A stretch of 64,000 nucleotides of DNA. It comes from Cymbidium sinense (taxonomy: Eukaryota; Streptophyta; Magnoliopsida; Asparagales; Orchidaceae). The DNA is taken from assembly GCA_021442155.1 (NCBI GenBank), contig CM038228.1, positions 10,457,179-10,521,178 of the forward strand, in the 5' to 3' direction. Of this stretch, positions 36,607 through 49,250 are shown in pieces (position 1 is the first letter of the stretch; every line of letters starts with the position of its first letter). Below the pieces are notes generated by a model, which was given only the letters and a program-made list of their open reading frames with translations, had not been told where the DNA came from and made no database searches. Both the position numbers and the translations under genes were made by a program.

Positions 36607-39600
36607 ATGTTTAGTTGGAAAAGACCCGTTGACATGCCCATTGATGAGCCTACTGAAGAAGTCATTTGGTCTATGATAGACAACCATGATCCTCAGGGAG
36701 TTATTGAAGTTGATGACAGATTAGAACAATACGAAGAAATGCTAAGGGGCACAACATCTATGATAACTTTTTCACAAGATCATTTATGTTGCCAACATGT
36801 GAGCTCGACTCTTCCATTTATATAGAGCTTTGGAGTTGGGTGACCACTCTCAAGTTGAAGTGAGGTGAATTCAACCCACTTGAGAACACAGTTGATCAGG
36901 TCGATTACGACATGTGTGATATTTTAGAACCAACGGCTGATATTGTGTAACCAACTGGACAATCAAGACTACGTGGTCATCATCATCTGTCACGGTTCAT
37001 AGTGGTTTCTAAATTCGATTTCGGAAGGCACCTTTACGGGTATATCAAGTGGGTTTGGTTTGTATTGATGACACACAAATACATCTTAAAGAGAGCTAGA
37101 GTTTATGAAGCTATGTATGCTTCTATGTTTAGCATTGAGAGGATTCCTCCATCATGGGCTAGAGGCGTGGTGGAATTTTGAGATTCGGCTACGAACACTT
37201 GTTGGATGGGGCCAGAAGAGTTAACTATTACTTTATAGGAGCTACAAGCTATCTATCTAGATTACCAATCTATTGGTATGATGAATGTATTCCACCGATG
37301 AAGAAATTTTTCATAGGCGTCACTCTACAAACAAGGTGAGTTGATTCTACCAACTATATAACCAAAGATTTTAAGCCATTATTGACAGAGCCATAGGATG
37401 GCTAGACTATCTGCATGCTCTAAAACTACCATTCTGATGGACACTTGGATTCACAGCTTCATTAAAGAAGACAATTTAGATCAGCCTATTGTATCTTTAC
37501 ATGATCATTTTGAATTTGGTGTGGCTCGCGGTAGTGATTTCATAGAGCTTGATAAAGCCATTTACAAGGTTTGGATATGCATCTTCTCTTTTGTAGATGA
37601 CCTATTTTAATGGGTTTCTTGGTTACATGGTTATCTATGTTTGTCCTTCCAACTAGAGAAGGCTTTTGTTAGAGCTAGTTTGTTAGTTTGTTTATCTCTT
37701 GTGGGGAGCATATTTCAATAGCTCTAGTGGTTCTCTCTGGAATATACAAAGCTCTTAGAACTATCACGGAAGCGGACTCTCCAAATGCATCAGATGTAAC
37801 ACTACCATGGCATTATCTTTATGTGTGGGTTTACATCCATATATGAGGGCATTCAGAGTATCCTATCTCAAAAAGAAATTATCCAATTGTAATGCTATCA
37901 TAAGCAACTTCCACTCTAGGCGAATGGTATGCCTTTTTTTCTTTTTGCTTTAGTAGTAGATTTTCTCTTGTCCAACCGGATGTGGGTGGTCTATTTGCTA
38001 ATGTGAGAGCAGAGATATGGTTGATGTAGTTGACCACGACAAGTCTATTCTACTTTATAAGGGTCGATCATCATGAATTCACATCAGTTTATGTCATTGG
38101 TGGTTGTGCTATCTCTGTGGTTGTGCAGTGACCTTAGAAGGATACCACCCAAATAGGGTTGCTAGGCAGTTTGGATTTTCTCAAGCTACTACTTATGATG
38201 AGCTATCCTTTCTTCATGATATAGTAGACGTGAGTCAAGTAGGATTAGTTCCTTTGGAGACTCGAATGTATATTGCTTCGATGATGTGGACACACCTACT
38301 CAGGCTTGGCATCGGTTCTAGATTTCCCTTAGCCCCACCAAACAATCTAATAGGGGTGAGTTACATTTGGTTGATTTGGGTAAGACTATCCTTAACTGGA
38401 CCATGGCGCTAAATATGAGCATCAAGTGAGATTATTGGGAGTCCCAGGTCAAAATCATCACGAGAGTAATTGAGGTATTATCTCCAAACTCCCTTCTTTT
38501 TTTTTTACTTAGTGTTATTTAACCATTTCTTTCTTCTTCTTTTTTGATAGGTGTGGTGGAGGCTGAGGGACAAGAGGAGACTTCTCTCCTCAAGTATGAG
38601 TTCGTAAGCCTTCTCCCAATGAATGCGTTCCCACTCCATCTGTGTCGGCGTTGGATGGATCCATGAGCTTTAGCAGATTGGTCAGTCATGATGACTTTTG
38701 ACTCCTAAGGAGGCAACTTGTGAGCCTAGGATGTCTGTTGGCATTGATCTTGTCACTTCTAAAGACTTTGAGACTAGCCAATATGACACATTCTTGACCA
38801 ATATCTTTGCTCCAGTTATTGAAGCACCCCCAACGGATATACCTTTTCTACGGATTTCACCTCTATATTTTGTCCTAAAGAGATGTCTCATACAGGAGGG
38901 TTGGGATTCAGTACTGCACTAACTTTTCCTATATACCCCTCTTCGCTTTGACCTCACACAACCACCATTGTTGGATGATCAATCTGGCCATCTTGAGTCA
39001 CCTTCTTCATGTATTACTTTTGTTTATTTGCATACTTATTTTAATTTTATTATGAATGATTTCTCTAAATAATAATAATTTTATTTGTTTTCCTTGATGC
39101 ATTTGAGCATTACTGAGATTTAATGTCGCTATCCTCAGGTTCTGACTTGAGGAATCGAGTGATGCAAGACAACAACTTAGTATTTTGGGATTTACTCTCA
39201 CACTATATCCGTGGTCACGAGTCATTTCATCACTTCACCTCGATGCCAACATGCTAAGATTGTCTTGCTCACTTTGGCTTGGAGGACATAAAACTAAGAT
39301 TTTGGGAGAGCTTATGTAGGAGGCGAGTCTTTGGTTAGGAAAATGATCTCTTCCTATTATGCACTGAACTTCACTTCCATAGCTTCATGAGCATGTCGTG
39401 GTCCATCGAGAAGGCTGTCGACTTAGCCCATGATGAATTTGAGAGGAAGCTTTGAGATAGCTCAGGCAAAGATTTGGAGAGGCGAGATGACTAGCCTCTT
39501 TAACAAGATCAAAGGTTTGTGCAGGGAGCTCGTGGGTCTGATGTCCTGTAAGTCTGATCTTCAAGTGGAGTAGGACAAGAGAGCTCAATTCATAGAGAGA

Positions 39601-39700
39601 GAGCAGCACTGGTACTAGATTCAACATTGTGCCATGACGGTCGACGCGTTGCCTTAGCTTGTGGAGGACCCAGATTGTAGAGAATACTAGACACTCACCA
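36607..39700 (+). pseudogene. Plant mobile domain gene, antisense to the Tat element
   Basis: Open pieces on the + strand show the PMD layout. An acidic N-terminal segment at 36607-36825 starts MFSWKRPVDMPIDEPTEEVI. EAMYASMFSIERIPPSWARG and GPEELTITL lie near 37105-37230 (the GxxELTITLxEL motif). The segment at 37398-37610 follows, and near 38140 YHPNRVARQFGFSQ precedes RMYIASMMWTHLLRLGIGSR. A helical, charged C-terminal part near 39445-39600 reads RGSFEIAQAKIWRGEMTSLF and RELVGLMSCKSDLQVE. This version differs from the MULE-linked PMD at 9865 and resembles those found in Ty3 elements. Role in the element life cycle is unknown. Stops and frameshifts show it is inactive. Confidence 0.75.
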
Positions 39701-39779
39701 TGCTCATGCGGCTTGGGATATACAAGGTCACACCTTTGATGTACTTTCTTATATAAAATTATAATAATATCTCTTATTA

Positions 39780-41640
39780 GTGAGATCTTTTACACCTTGG
39801 AGTCGATATTTTGTACTTTTTTTGTTGTAGCACTTGATGAGATTTGTTAATTAAATGTTGATCTCTATTCTCTTTTATCATGCTTTGTTACTTAGCATTA
39901 TTATAACAACAATTAGTGAAGAATAAAGTTACTAGTCATGTGCTTCATGCATATTGGACTTGATCACTATTATATTTCTACTAGATTTGGAATTTTAAAT
40001 TCTCTTATCTTGGTTTAGTTTTAGCAGACTTTGATGGAGGAAGTTGATTTGATTTGTCTTGATTGACTTTTGTGAGAATACTTTCTTTCCTATGCATAAT
40101 GATTTAGCGGGCTTAGTGAAGGATTGAGTTTTGATTACTTTGAGGTTTGTAGCTCCTTTTTTCCTAGCATTTTAATTAGCAGACTCAATGAAGGATTGAC
40201 CAATGACCTAGCCTTTCAACTTATATTAATTCTATACTTGAGTTATCAATCCAAAATGATGTGCTCGTGACTAAATAATCACAAAATCCCTTTAGTTTAG
40301 TCATTGACTTGATGAACTATGGGATTGCTTCGTCCCGGCTTTCTTTCTTTTATATTGAAGACTTTACCTCAAGAATTTGTATCTTATATTTTTCTTTTAT
40401 CTCTCGTGCCTTGTAATATTGTGAACTTGAATTATCTTGAGGACTTGTTGTCAATATGAACTTGCCTTTTGGCTTAGCTTTCTACTTTCATTGGTTTGTG
40501 ATAGGTTAATGGCAGAAAGTATTCAGTCATATACTTTTTCATAATGGACATGTCGATGACATAACTAACACCTCTAGCTTTGTATGAACATTGGGATGAC
40601 TTATTTGATCCCTTTCTTTCTGCTTAGTTGGACTTACTGAAGAAGAGCTTCCATCGATCTTTGCTTTCTTCTTAGTAGACTTATTGAAGGAATTAAAATT
40701 TCACATTTGATATTAATACCAAATTTGACTTAGTGCCTTCTTGAGCGAGGATAATTATTTTTGTTGGAATATTAGAAAATGACCTTACGACTATTAGGGA
40801 TGATCTCCCAGTCTGGGTCACTAGAACTTACCAAGTTGGAGAGATTTGAAACTTTGGATACTCATGTCTTTGAACTAACGAAGTAGGAGGATCCCTTACT
40901 ACAAAGCGCATTGAGTAAGCGGACCTGTCAGCGAACTTGGCCATATTTGGCCATGTTGAGTCCGACCTTATGTGCCTACTTGAGTCTTGGACTTGAGCAA
41001 TTGATGGAGGATTTTATCATCGGGCTAACAGGATGGGGGATCTCTTATTGCGGCCTTTGTGGTGTGTTGAGTAAAGGCTAGTCTGATCATATTTAAGCGT
41101 GTCGTCTAACACCTTATCACTTAAGCCCTAGATTTAATGTATAGAGGGATGATGTGTCTCAACTTGATTTGTTGTTGTAGATTTAAAATTTTCTTCTTGC
41201 CAATAAGAGTTTAAGACTTACAAATTTTGATTACATAATTTGAACACGTATATGAGGATCTTGACCTTAGGCGCGATGTCAACCCAAATACAAAAGGAGG
41301 CCCCCTGTCTAACAGGAGAAAGCCTAACATTTTATTATAAAATTAAAAAAAATGCCTCATGTTTAACAGGGGAATCTTTGCAATGTTTCACAAGTATGAT
41401 GACATCAAAATTATTTTTCATTTTCACACTTATAATGATCATATAAGACTCACATTGATCATTATAACCATTCATTTGAGAATTTTGGCCTTAGGCACGA
41501 TGTCAACCTAAGAATATATAAAATGTCCCCTGTCTAATAGGGGGATTTCTATTTTATATTTGAAATGCATTCTTGTGTTACAAGAGAATTTTGATGTAAT
41601 TCTTATGAAATCTTTAAGTATGATATTCATTTTATTACAC
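39780..41640. repeat. Spacer of the Tat element with degenerate short repeats
   Basis: Non-coding. The word TAGC(A/G)GACTxAxTGAAGGA and close variants recurs near 40022, 40104, 40177, 40624 and 40672. A block GGAGGATCCCTTACT...GAGTAAGCGGACCTG (40888 on) is echoed by GGGGGATCTCTTATT...GAGTAAAGGCTAGTCTG (41035 on). CCTGTCTAACAGG-like words occur at 41304, about 41357 and 41529, two of them after CTTAGGC(G/A)CGATGTCAACC. Confidence 0.7.
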
Positions 41641-41659
41641 TTTCATGTATAATACTTCT

Positions 41660-42690
41660 TTAGATATCAATCGTTGATTGGCGGCATTGGTCTTCCGCCT
41701 TTGAAATCAACGAGTTGGTAGGTTTCTCCTTGATATAGATTTTTAATGATGAAGGGCCCTTCCCAATTATGTTCAAATTTACCGCCAATTTTGTGATGAG
41801 GGATAATTGGTCTTCTTAGCACCAGGACAAATTCCCCTTCTTAAAAAAATGATGCCATATGATCAAATGCTTTGGACACTATCACTTGGTAGACTTCTAA
41901 ATTTTGCTAGCTTGAGCTAACTTTATCAAGCATGTCAAGCTCTTCCCTTCATAGGCAGATTCTCATCTTGAGTTAGACTGTGTTGAATGGCTACTCGGAG
42001 CAAGGGTAGTTCACCTTCAAGCAGCAGAACTCCTTCAGCTCCAAACACTAGTGCATAGGGAGTGGATTTTGTAGATATTTTATAAGTAGTGTGGTGGGCC
42101 CATAACGCTTCCATAAGCTTAGTATGTCACTCACTTTTATTTTTGGTGAGGATCTTTCTAAGCAACTTGACTAGTATTTTATTGAAAGCCAAGCCATTTG
42201 CTCTCAAATTATAAATCGACAGTATCGATCAATCTTCTATCGATCAAATAAATTTTAGTGCTTTTAAAGGCTAAACCATTATCTGAGATAATTGATGGCA
42301 CAATCTGCGGACAATATGAGTGAAGAAGTTGGTCACATGCTCAAATGTGACTTCCTTGAATGAAGTAACTTCAGCCCACTTGGAGAAATAATCAATGGCT
42401 ACTAGGATGAAATGATGACCAGCTAATGATAGTGGGTCAATTGGTCCAATTATATCCATTCCCCAGCATTCAATTGGCCAAGATGCTATCATTGGGTGCA
42501 ACGGGTTTGGAGGTTGATGAATGATGTTGTCGTGAACTTGGCACTCATGGCATCTCTTGGCATGATTGATACAATCCTTTACCATGGATGGCCAGTAGTA
42601 TCCCATTCTTTTGATTTTGAAAGCCATTTTAAGAATCGATTGTACCATAATCCTTCATGGATCTCAATAATCACTTTATTGGCTTCTTCT
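41660..42690 (-). pseudogene. Tat/Ogre integrase
   Basis: On the - strand, FKIKRMGYYWPSMVKDCINH and AKRCHECQVHDNIIHQPPN form the zinc-binding end. CWGMDIIGPIDPLS carries the first catalytic Asp, followed by FILVAIDYFSKWAEVTSFKE (all within 42271-42648). Below that, a DNGLAFKS-like stretch marks the second Asp near 42270. The C-terminus is clear at 41670-41770: GKFEHNWEGPFIIKN, LYQGETYQLVDFKGG, RPMPPIND. Several frameshifts interrupt the core between 41800 and 42270. Confidence 0.85.
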
Positions 42691-43109
42691 ATTCCCCATA
42701 GCCACATGCTTGAAGGACTACGATATAGGGTATTGCCAACATAAGCATATGAAGCCTTGTGCGACCATTGACTTATTGCTTGGCGGTTTGCTTTCTTTAA
42801 AGTAGTGGTTATCTCTTCCTTCTTCTCATGAGGATTTTACTTTGTGGTGTTAGAGTTTCTTTAGATTGAGGTCTTGCCTCCTGAATAGTCTGAGCCTCAT
42901 CTTGTTGATTTCGATGAGCAATTTGAAAGGGAGTGTGAGGAGAAAAATGTGCTACATGCATTTTAATGACCCCTCTTCTGGGATTTTAGATTTAGTAAGA
43001 CCAGATGAGTGTGCACTAATTAATAGTATAAAATCATCATCCATACTCTTTTCTTTAGCTAACTTAGCTAAGCTTTCGCTCTTGCATCAATCTAAGTTAT
43101 AATGATATT

Positions 43110-43640
43110 TGGAATTTGTTTCATATGCTCAAGAACTCATTTATGGTAGTGAGTCAATTTGAGCTTGTTGATTTTATAAATACCCAACACTTGATTAATG
43201 ATGATCTAAGAATCACCATAAACTTGTAGATTATAGACTCTTATAGAGATGGCTTCCTCCATACCTACCACCAACACTTCATATTCTGCTTTGTTGTTGG
43301 TTCGTTGGCTCGCAGTGCTCTTTATACCACCCTATGGTGTAATTAAGATATGATGTCATTGAGCCTTTAGAGATTTGAAGGGTGCGTATATTTGATGGAT
43401 GAAGCTCCATCAAAATATAGTTCCCACATTTGTTACTTTTTTTGCATATATATGCATGTTAGGAAGATCATCATTGATCAATGAATTTGCTGAGATGGGG
43501 TGTGCAGCAAGGAAGTCTACTAGGATTTGCCCCTTCATTTCTTTTTGGGGAACATATATAATGTCAAATTATAACAGAATAATAGCCCATGCCAAGTGAC
43601 TGTCAGCGTTGTCATCAAGAACTTCAACGAATTGATCCTT
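43110..43640 (-). pseudogene. Second (archaeal-type) RNase H of the Tat element
   Basis: After YVPQKEMKGQILVDFLAAHP, which is the tether following the first RNase H, the - strand reads TNQQQS/TNNKAEYE-like blocks: the motif NNKAEYEVLVVGMEEAI near 43290 and VYNLQVYGDS near 43230. These match the extra RNase H typical of Tat-lineage elements. It is frameshifted near the first of these blocks. Confidence 0.65.
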
Positions 43641-43669
43641 GAGATGAGAGTAATTTTTTGAGATAGCAT

Positions 43670-44008
43670 CTAATGTTGTATCTTTTGAATAGCAAAGATT
43701 AAAGCCAAATAATGCTTCTCAATTGGAGAATAGTGCATTTCCACTCCTATTAGTCTTTGATTGATGTAGTATAGAGTGTTGTCCTTTCCTTCTTCATTAT
43801 GTTGTGCCAACATAGCACATAGAGATTCCTCCAGTACTATTGTGTATAAGATGAGAGGTTTCCCTGGGATCGGCGCTGCAAGAATAGGCGGATTCAATAG
43901 ATACATCTTGATACTATCGAAAGCCTCTTGACATTCTTTGTCCCATTTAAAAAGAGTGTTCTTCTTCATCAACTTTGCAAAGGGTTGACATATGCCGATA
44001 GATTTCAT
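43670..44008 (-). pseudogene. Tat RNase H domain
   Basis: An uninterrupted 112-codon segment reads CQPFAKLMKKNTLFKWDKEC, AFDSIKMYLLNPPILAAPIP, GKPLILYTIVLEESLCAMLA, EGKDNTLYYINQRLIGVEMH and YSPIEKHYLALIFAIQKIQH. The catalytic Asp usually found in ILYTAALD is replaced (ILYTIVLEE). The tether from RT (the FAKLMKK region) and the RNase H core are contiguous here, which is the best-preserved coding block of this element. Confidence 0.85.
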
Positions 44009-44189
44009 ATAAATCTTTTGATGAATGCAGATGTCCCTTCATGGAATGAAGTTCGCCAAGGCTCCTCGAGAAGGCATTTCACTATTGCTTTAATCTTGTT
44101 GGAATCAATTCCAATCTTCACGACGCACAACATATCTGAGAACTTCTTCGAGGAGACTCAAAGACACATTTAAGAGGATTCATCTTGAG

Positions 44190-44945
44190 ATCATATTTTA
44201 TGATTCTTTCTTCAAAGACACTCAAGTCAAGATGATCTTTGAAATCTATACTTTGACAACGAGGCCATTAGCATTCTATTTTTTTGATGAATCAAGTCAT
44301 CAAAGATGCACGCCATAGCCATTAGTAGCCCTAGCATGATTGTAAAGGGAATGAAGTATATGCTGATTGATATCTTGAATGAGGTATGTTTCTCATCTTT
44401 AGGAGCCATTTTGATTTGATTGTAACCTGATCTATCCATAAACATGTCATGATTTGAACCGTTGTCCACCAATAGTTCCGAGCATCAGTGAGTGGAAAGT
44501 CATCATTTGGACATGCTTTATTTAAGTCCCTAAAGTCAATGCAAATATGAATCTGACCATTCTTCTTCTTCTCTTACTAGATAATATTCTATCCGCTTGA
44601 CATATTTTTCTTCCTCGAATGAAACCAACTTCAATGAATTTTTTGGTTTATGTAATCACTGTTCTTCTCCAAATTTCTTACTTTGCACGGAAGCTAGTGT
44701 TGCATCCGATTTGATTGCTAATATGTGAACCATCACATGGGGATAAGCCCGGCATCTCGCATATGTCCAAGCAAACCAAATTCCTAAATTCAGAGCGAAT
44801 TTTAATTCTTTCCACTTTATCTTCAGGAAGTAGGGCACTGATGAACATTGGGGGAGGATCTTCCTCAGTTCCCAGATTAATTTTTTTAAGTTCATCCATG
44901 GTAGTTGTCTACCCACCATCCTTAAGCTCCTCAAATGGCTCATAT
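44190..44945 (-). pseudogene. Tat reverse transcriptase
   Basis: The lead-in at 44678-44899 reads ELKKINLGTEEDPPPMFISA, LLPEDKVERIKIRSEFRNLV and DICEMPGLSPCDGSHI, the usual Tat pattern before RT. The palm follows in a 44227-44472 segment: MVDNGSNHDMFMDRSGYNQI, KMAPKDEKHTSFK and AMACIFDDLIHQ. The later YVDD catalytic box could not be read, because frameshifts occur between 44230 and 44010. The gene is inactive. Confidence 0.8.
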
Positions 44946-45720
44946 TTCTTCATTATTTGCAAGATTAATCTCAAAAGAAATCACCTTCATTTTCATTATT
45001 ATTTTCACTTTCCACTTCGTTATAACATAATGTGTCTTCCGGACGATTGTCTTGGATGAACCCAAGGCCCCTCGGTAGTGTATTTGTTTCTTCTCAATTG
45101 ATTGAGAACCTTTGGGTACCACATCATCTCAAATAATTTAGTCCTTTATTTGTTTGTTTCAAGATGGATTCCATGCACATTTAAGTCCCGTAGATTTTCG
45201 TGAGGATAATATTTTGGGATCCTTGGGAACAACTTCTTCCTCTTCAGGCAATTGCATTACCCAACCTGGATCTTCCCCTTGGCATCCCTCAGATTTATAA
45301 AACACGCTTCTTGGCCCATGCTTTCTAGGTAGGGGAGGCACGTAGAAGGTCATCAATTCTTCAACATTGTGAACTTCTCGAGGAGTGACTTCCTTAAAAT
45401 ATTATGGAGGAACAGGAGTGACTACGAGAGTAGTCTCTGCTGCCACTCGATCAATGATTATTTTTAAGTATGTGCACTATACTTTGCCTTCATAAGAAGA
45501 TTCAAACTCATAATTAGAGTCAAAATGATCCTCCTCGTTTGACACTTTGGTTGAAGATTTGTATGAGCTTCTAGATTTGGCAGGAGTGCATTCCTCTTCA
45601 TCTTCAGTATCACTGCCCAAATGAGGGACAATTCTGTTTATTTTGGACTAGCTCTTTATATCCTTAGAGATATTTGGAGAGATCTCCTTTCTTTTAGTTG
45701 ATTTCTTTTTGCCATTCTTC

Positions 45721-46300
45721 TTAACTTATCCTTTTGTGGATTTTGAAGTAGATGCAGTATTTTCTAAAATAAGTAGCTATATCTTGGTATATCTTCATTT
45801 CATGCACCGCATAGGGTTGCATATCATCCACAATCTTGCATTTTTCTTCATCTTTTGTATATTTCATACACTGATGCAGTGTAGATGGGACAATGTCATA
45901 TTCATGAATCCATGGTCGACTCAAAAGAGCTTTGAATGAAGTGTCTGCATTGACCACATGAAATTTGGCTTCTATGTAGAGACCTCCGAATCTGAGAGGA
46001 AGGACGAATGACACAACAATTTTCTATCCCTTCTCATTGAAACATTGGACCAGAACTTTATCTCACCCTAGATGTTATATATCTATAGATAACCACCTGA
46101 GGGTCTTTAAATTCATAAGATTCATGGAGGAACCAAGATCAATCAAGATCCGAAGTATTATAACTCCATCACTTTCAATTATAACATATAGAGAGTGATT
46201 GTGTTCTGTAGTTCCAAGCAAGATATCTTCCTCAAAAAATGTGATGGACGGGGGATCTTGAGTGTTCAAAACCTTCGTTAGGCAGCATTCAACAAAATAC
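45721..46300 (-). pseudogene. Tat aspartic protease
   Basis: At 46075-46269 the - strand reads SITFFEEDILLGTTEHNHSL and RILIDLGSSMNLMNLKTL, where D-L-G-S takes the place of the D-G-G-S active site. A second open segment (45721-46014) continues AKFHVVNADTSFKALLSRPW, IHEYDIVPSTLHQCMKY and ends in a Lys-rich tail. This is the LLGRPWIHxxxxVPSTLHQCLK signature of Tat proteases, with the Gly-Arg now Ser-Arg. Confidence 0.85.
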
Positions 46301-47280
46301 GCTTCAAACTTCTCTGGTTCTTTAAGAGCTTCAATTAGAGATCTTCTGACATTAGAAGTGCTTCATATACGCTAAGCTGTACAAGAACTTTCCTAAAGTA
46401 GGATAGAATGTTGTAATCAATTCCCTTATTTCGAGAAGACTTCTTGTTTGCATCTTTAGGGATGACTTTCTCATTAATTTCAATTTTTTTCTTTATCTTT
46501 ATTCATTGGCCCTTTCTTCTATGATGTGGTAGCACGACCACTCCTCAACCTGCATTTGAGCTACTTCATTTGACCGAGTCTTTAGATGAGCCGCTTTAAT
46601 ATCATCTTTTGCTCCTTCCAATGATTGATTTGAAGATTTGGAATCACTGCCAAATTTTACATTTTTATGTTTGTCATCATGACGGGCTCTACTTCATCTT
46701 CATTTGGGAGACAGAGTTCCCCTGAGCTGTCACCAGCTTCATGTACCATTAAGCGAAATTCAATGGGAAGTTCTTCATCTTCTTTCCCTATTTCTATGTT
46801 AATTTAAAGCTGGGTAATGAAATCAGTAAGTCTAATAGGTCATCTTGCTGGATGTTGGTAATCATCCATATTGTTGATGATCTTCTATATTACAGTATTT
46901 TTCTTTTTCTTGGATTTATTCCTTGGTTTGGCAGACCTTCTTACTTTCCCTCGAGGGATTTGGCTATGTTGTCTCTGATGCTAAGATGAGCTGGCCATTC
47001 CACAAAATTTTTGGGTGGATGATATTGAGGCTAACACATCCGACCTCTGATTTTCTTTTGAGTCAAGCACTGGCTCAAGTGTTGTCTTCCACTTAATGCT
47101 TAGGATGCCTTCCAATTATTTTATCATTTTTGCAGCCTTTTTTGAAACTGCAACTTCCCACTTTCATCACAGGTTAATTTCTCCTTGCTTTTATCTTTAC
47201 TTGATGGCACTAGAGAGAAACTGATTACCTTGGTGGATTCCTTCTTTGGATGCACTAACACACTATCTAACAGTGTGAAT
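46300..47280 (-). other. Tat gag-protease linker, decayed
   Basis: No clear motif is readable; in relatives this part is a poorly conserved linker. Its position between the gag zinc-like motif and protease supports the assignment. Confidence 0.45.
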
Positions 47281-47299
47281 TCTCCATTTTTGTATTGTC

Positions 47300-49250
47300 T
47301 TTCTAGCTAATCCTTGAATATACAATAATTCTTAATATGGCTGAGCACCAGATGATAAGGACAATAGTTAGGATTATCAGTATGTCCAGCCTTCAGGTCT
47401 TTTACACTCTGGTAGTTGGAGACCCGCTTTGAGTGTATGTTTGAAGAGCTTAGCCACACTCTCTTTTTTGAAAGAATATTCTTTATTCAGCCTTTCCTTG
47501 AGGGTTGGAACTATTGAATCATTTGTTCTTTCCATTTGTTTTGATTGCTCTCTTTCATTGAAGTGGCCTGGTGGCAAATCATTATCTCCAAGTATGAACT
47601 TCGGCTGTGGAGCAAGACTATATGGTTGTTTTAATTTATCTGGGTAAGAGTGTTGCTTACCTTTGTCAACATTATAAACTACCCACTTTCCTTTATCACT
47701 TTTGAAAGAAGCAAAGTCTGTCTCCCCTTTCTTTGAATTTAGAACTTTATTTCTTTTTTATTTGTCTGAGTGACTATCAAAGCTTGATAGATTTAATTTC
47801 TTGAATTTAACCACCCTATCAAGAAGCTCCTGAAATGTGGCGATTGATGCTATGCAAAGATAAGGCACTATTTTATCATTAATGTTGTCCATTAGCAATT
47901 TAATCGCATGTTCTTCTTCCAATTGTTGCTCACATCTCATACTTATGTTTCTCCAACGTGTGTTATATCGAGTCACTAACTCATCTTTCTTTCTTTTCTC
48001 AAGAGCAAGATCAGTGATGGTTATCTTTTTAACTACATTGGCAAACCTCTTGATAAACATAGCTTCAAGTTCCAGGAAGGTTTTGATAGAATGATTTGGT
48101 AGTTCAGCATACCACTCAAAAGCGATCGAAGTAAAGCTGCTGATGAATTGGTGAAATAACAACACATCATTACCCCAAGTATTGCCACAGGTCGCTTTAA
48201 ATTGCATCAAGTGCTACTTAAGATTATCGTTGCCATCAAATCTATTGAACTTTGGCATTGAATAGCCTTTGGGGTATGGCCCCTAGTCATACTCGACTGG
48301 GTATGGGCGACCTTTATTTATTAACTTCTCTACCTACTCTGTGGCAATAACAACTTTAATTTTCTCATTTAAAATAATCTCCAATTGAGTAGCTGTCACG
48401 TGCTCTAATGTAATAGGTAAGTTTTGAGGATTTGGCTGGGAAGCTAACTGATTAATTTCATTTCTCCGCTCATATCCACTATGAGCTCCAAAAGTTTGAG
48501 ATGTTGGCTCTATTGATGGATTGGTAGGGATGATATTAGCTGTTGAGAATTAGCGGGTGGAATAGATAGTGGCACTGTCGCTACATTCCTCTACATTATC
48601 TACATCATAAGATTCATCTGAGCAATCATCTCATTCATTTTAGTGTTAAGCTGCTCAATTTTTTTATCTTTTGTCCTCATTTGGCACTGCATGTGCCTCC
48701 GCACTTGGGCTAGTGTGGCAGTGTTAGTGAACATGAGATTTTCTTCCCTTTCTGACTCTTGTCTTCGCTCATCATCTGAGGAAGAACCTAAAAGCTCTCC
48801 TTCTTCTTGTCTTTCTGGAGGAGCAGTGGGTAGGATGGTATGTCACCGTTGATTATAGAATCGAGTACGTGGCTGATCATCACCTTGACCTACCATATAT
48901 ACCACTTCTATTCCCATTGTCTCATCATAATCATCTTTGTCTTCTTCTTGTAGCCTCACTTCTGAGCATCATCTCCATCGAATCTCAGGCTCAGGCTGTG
49001 GCATGAGCATTTCTTCAATTAGAGGGCTTCAATCGAAGTTGACTACCTCCTGAGGAGATGGAGCTACTTGGTGATGGGATTCCCTAGATGATTCTCCAAG
49101 GTGTCGACCATCCATTGGATTATTAATAATAATCTTTCCTTTTGGGACCCATTCTATGGACCTTATCACGGATCTACTGAATAGAAGCCGGATGTCACAC
49201 CTTTGTTCTTCTCCACGGTGATTTCTTCTCAAGGTTTTGACCTCCATATT
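47300..49250 (-). pseudogene. Tat gag polyprotein region
   Basis: The core gag domain is in an open 150-codon segment (47758-48210): TCGNTWGNDVLLFHQFISSF, AFEWYAELPNHSIKTFLELE, AMFIKRFANVV and YNTRWRNISMRCEQQLEEEH, a Retrotrans_gag-type domain. Upstream frames give YPKGYSMPKFNRFDGND near 48230 and a charged helical stretch (QMRTKDKKIEQLNTKMNEMI near 48620-48690) likely to form a coiled coil. Downstream, a zinc-like motif NPNYCPYHLVLSHIKNYC at about 47317-47379 ends gag. Gag forms the particle that carries the element RNA. Stops and shifts separate these parts. Confidence 0.8.

Noticed and set aside
36487..36687. Poly-Arg/poly-Ser frames over the TTC tract
   Set aside because: Microsatellite translation; the real signal nearby is the PMD gene starting near 36607.
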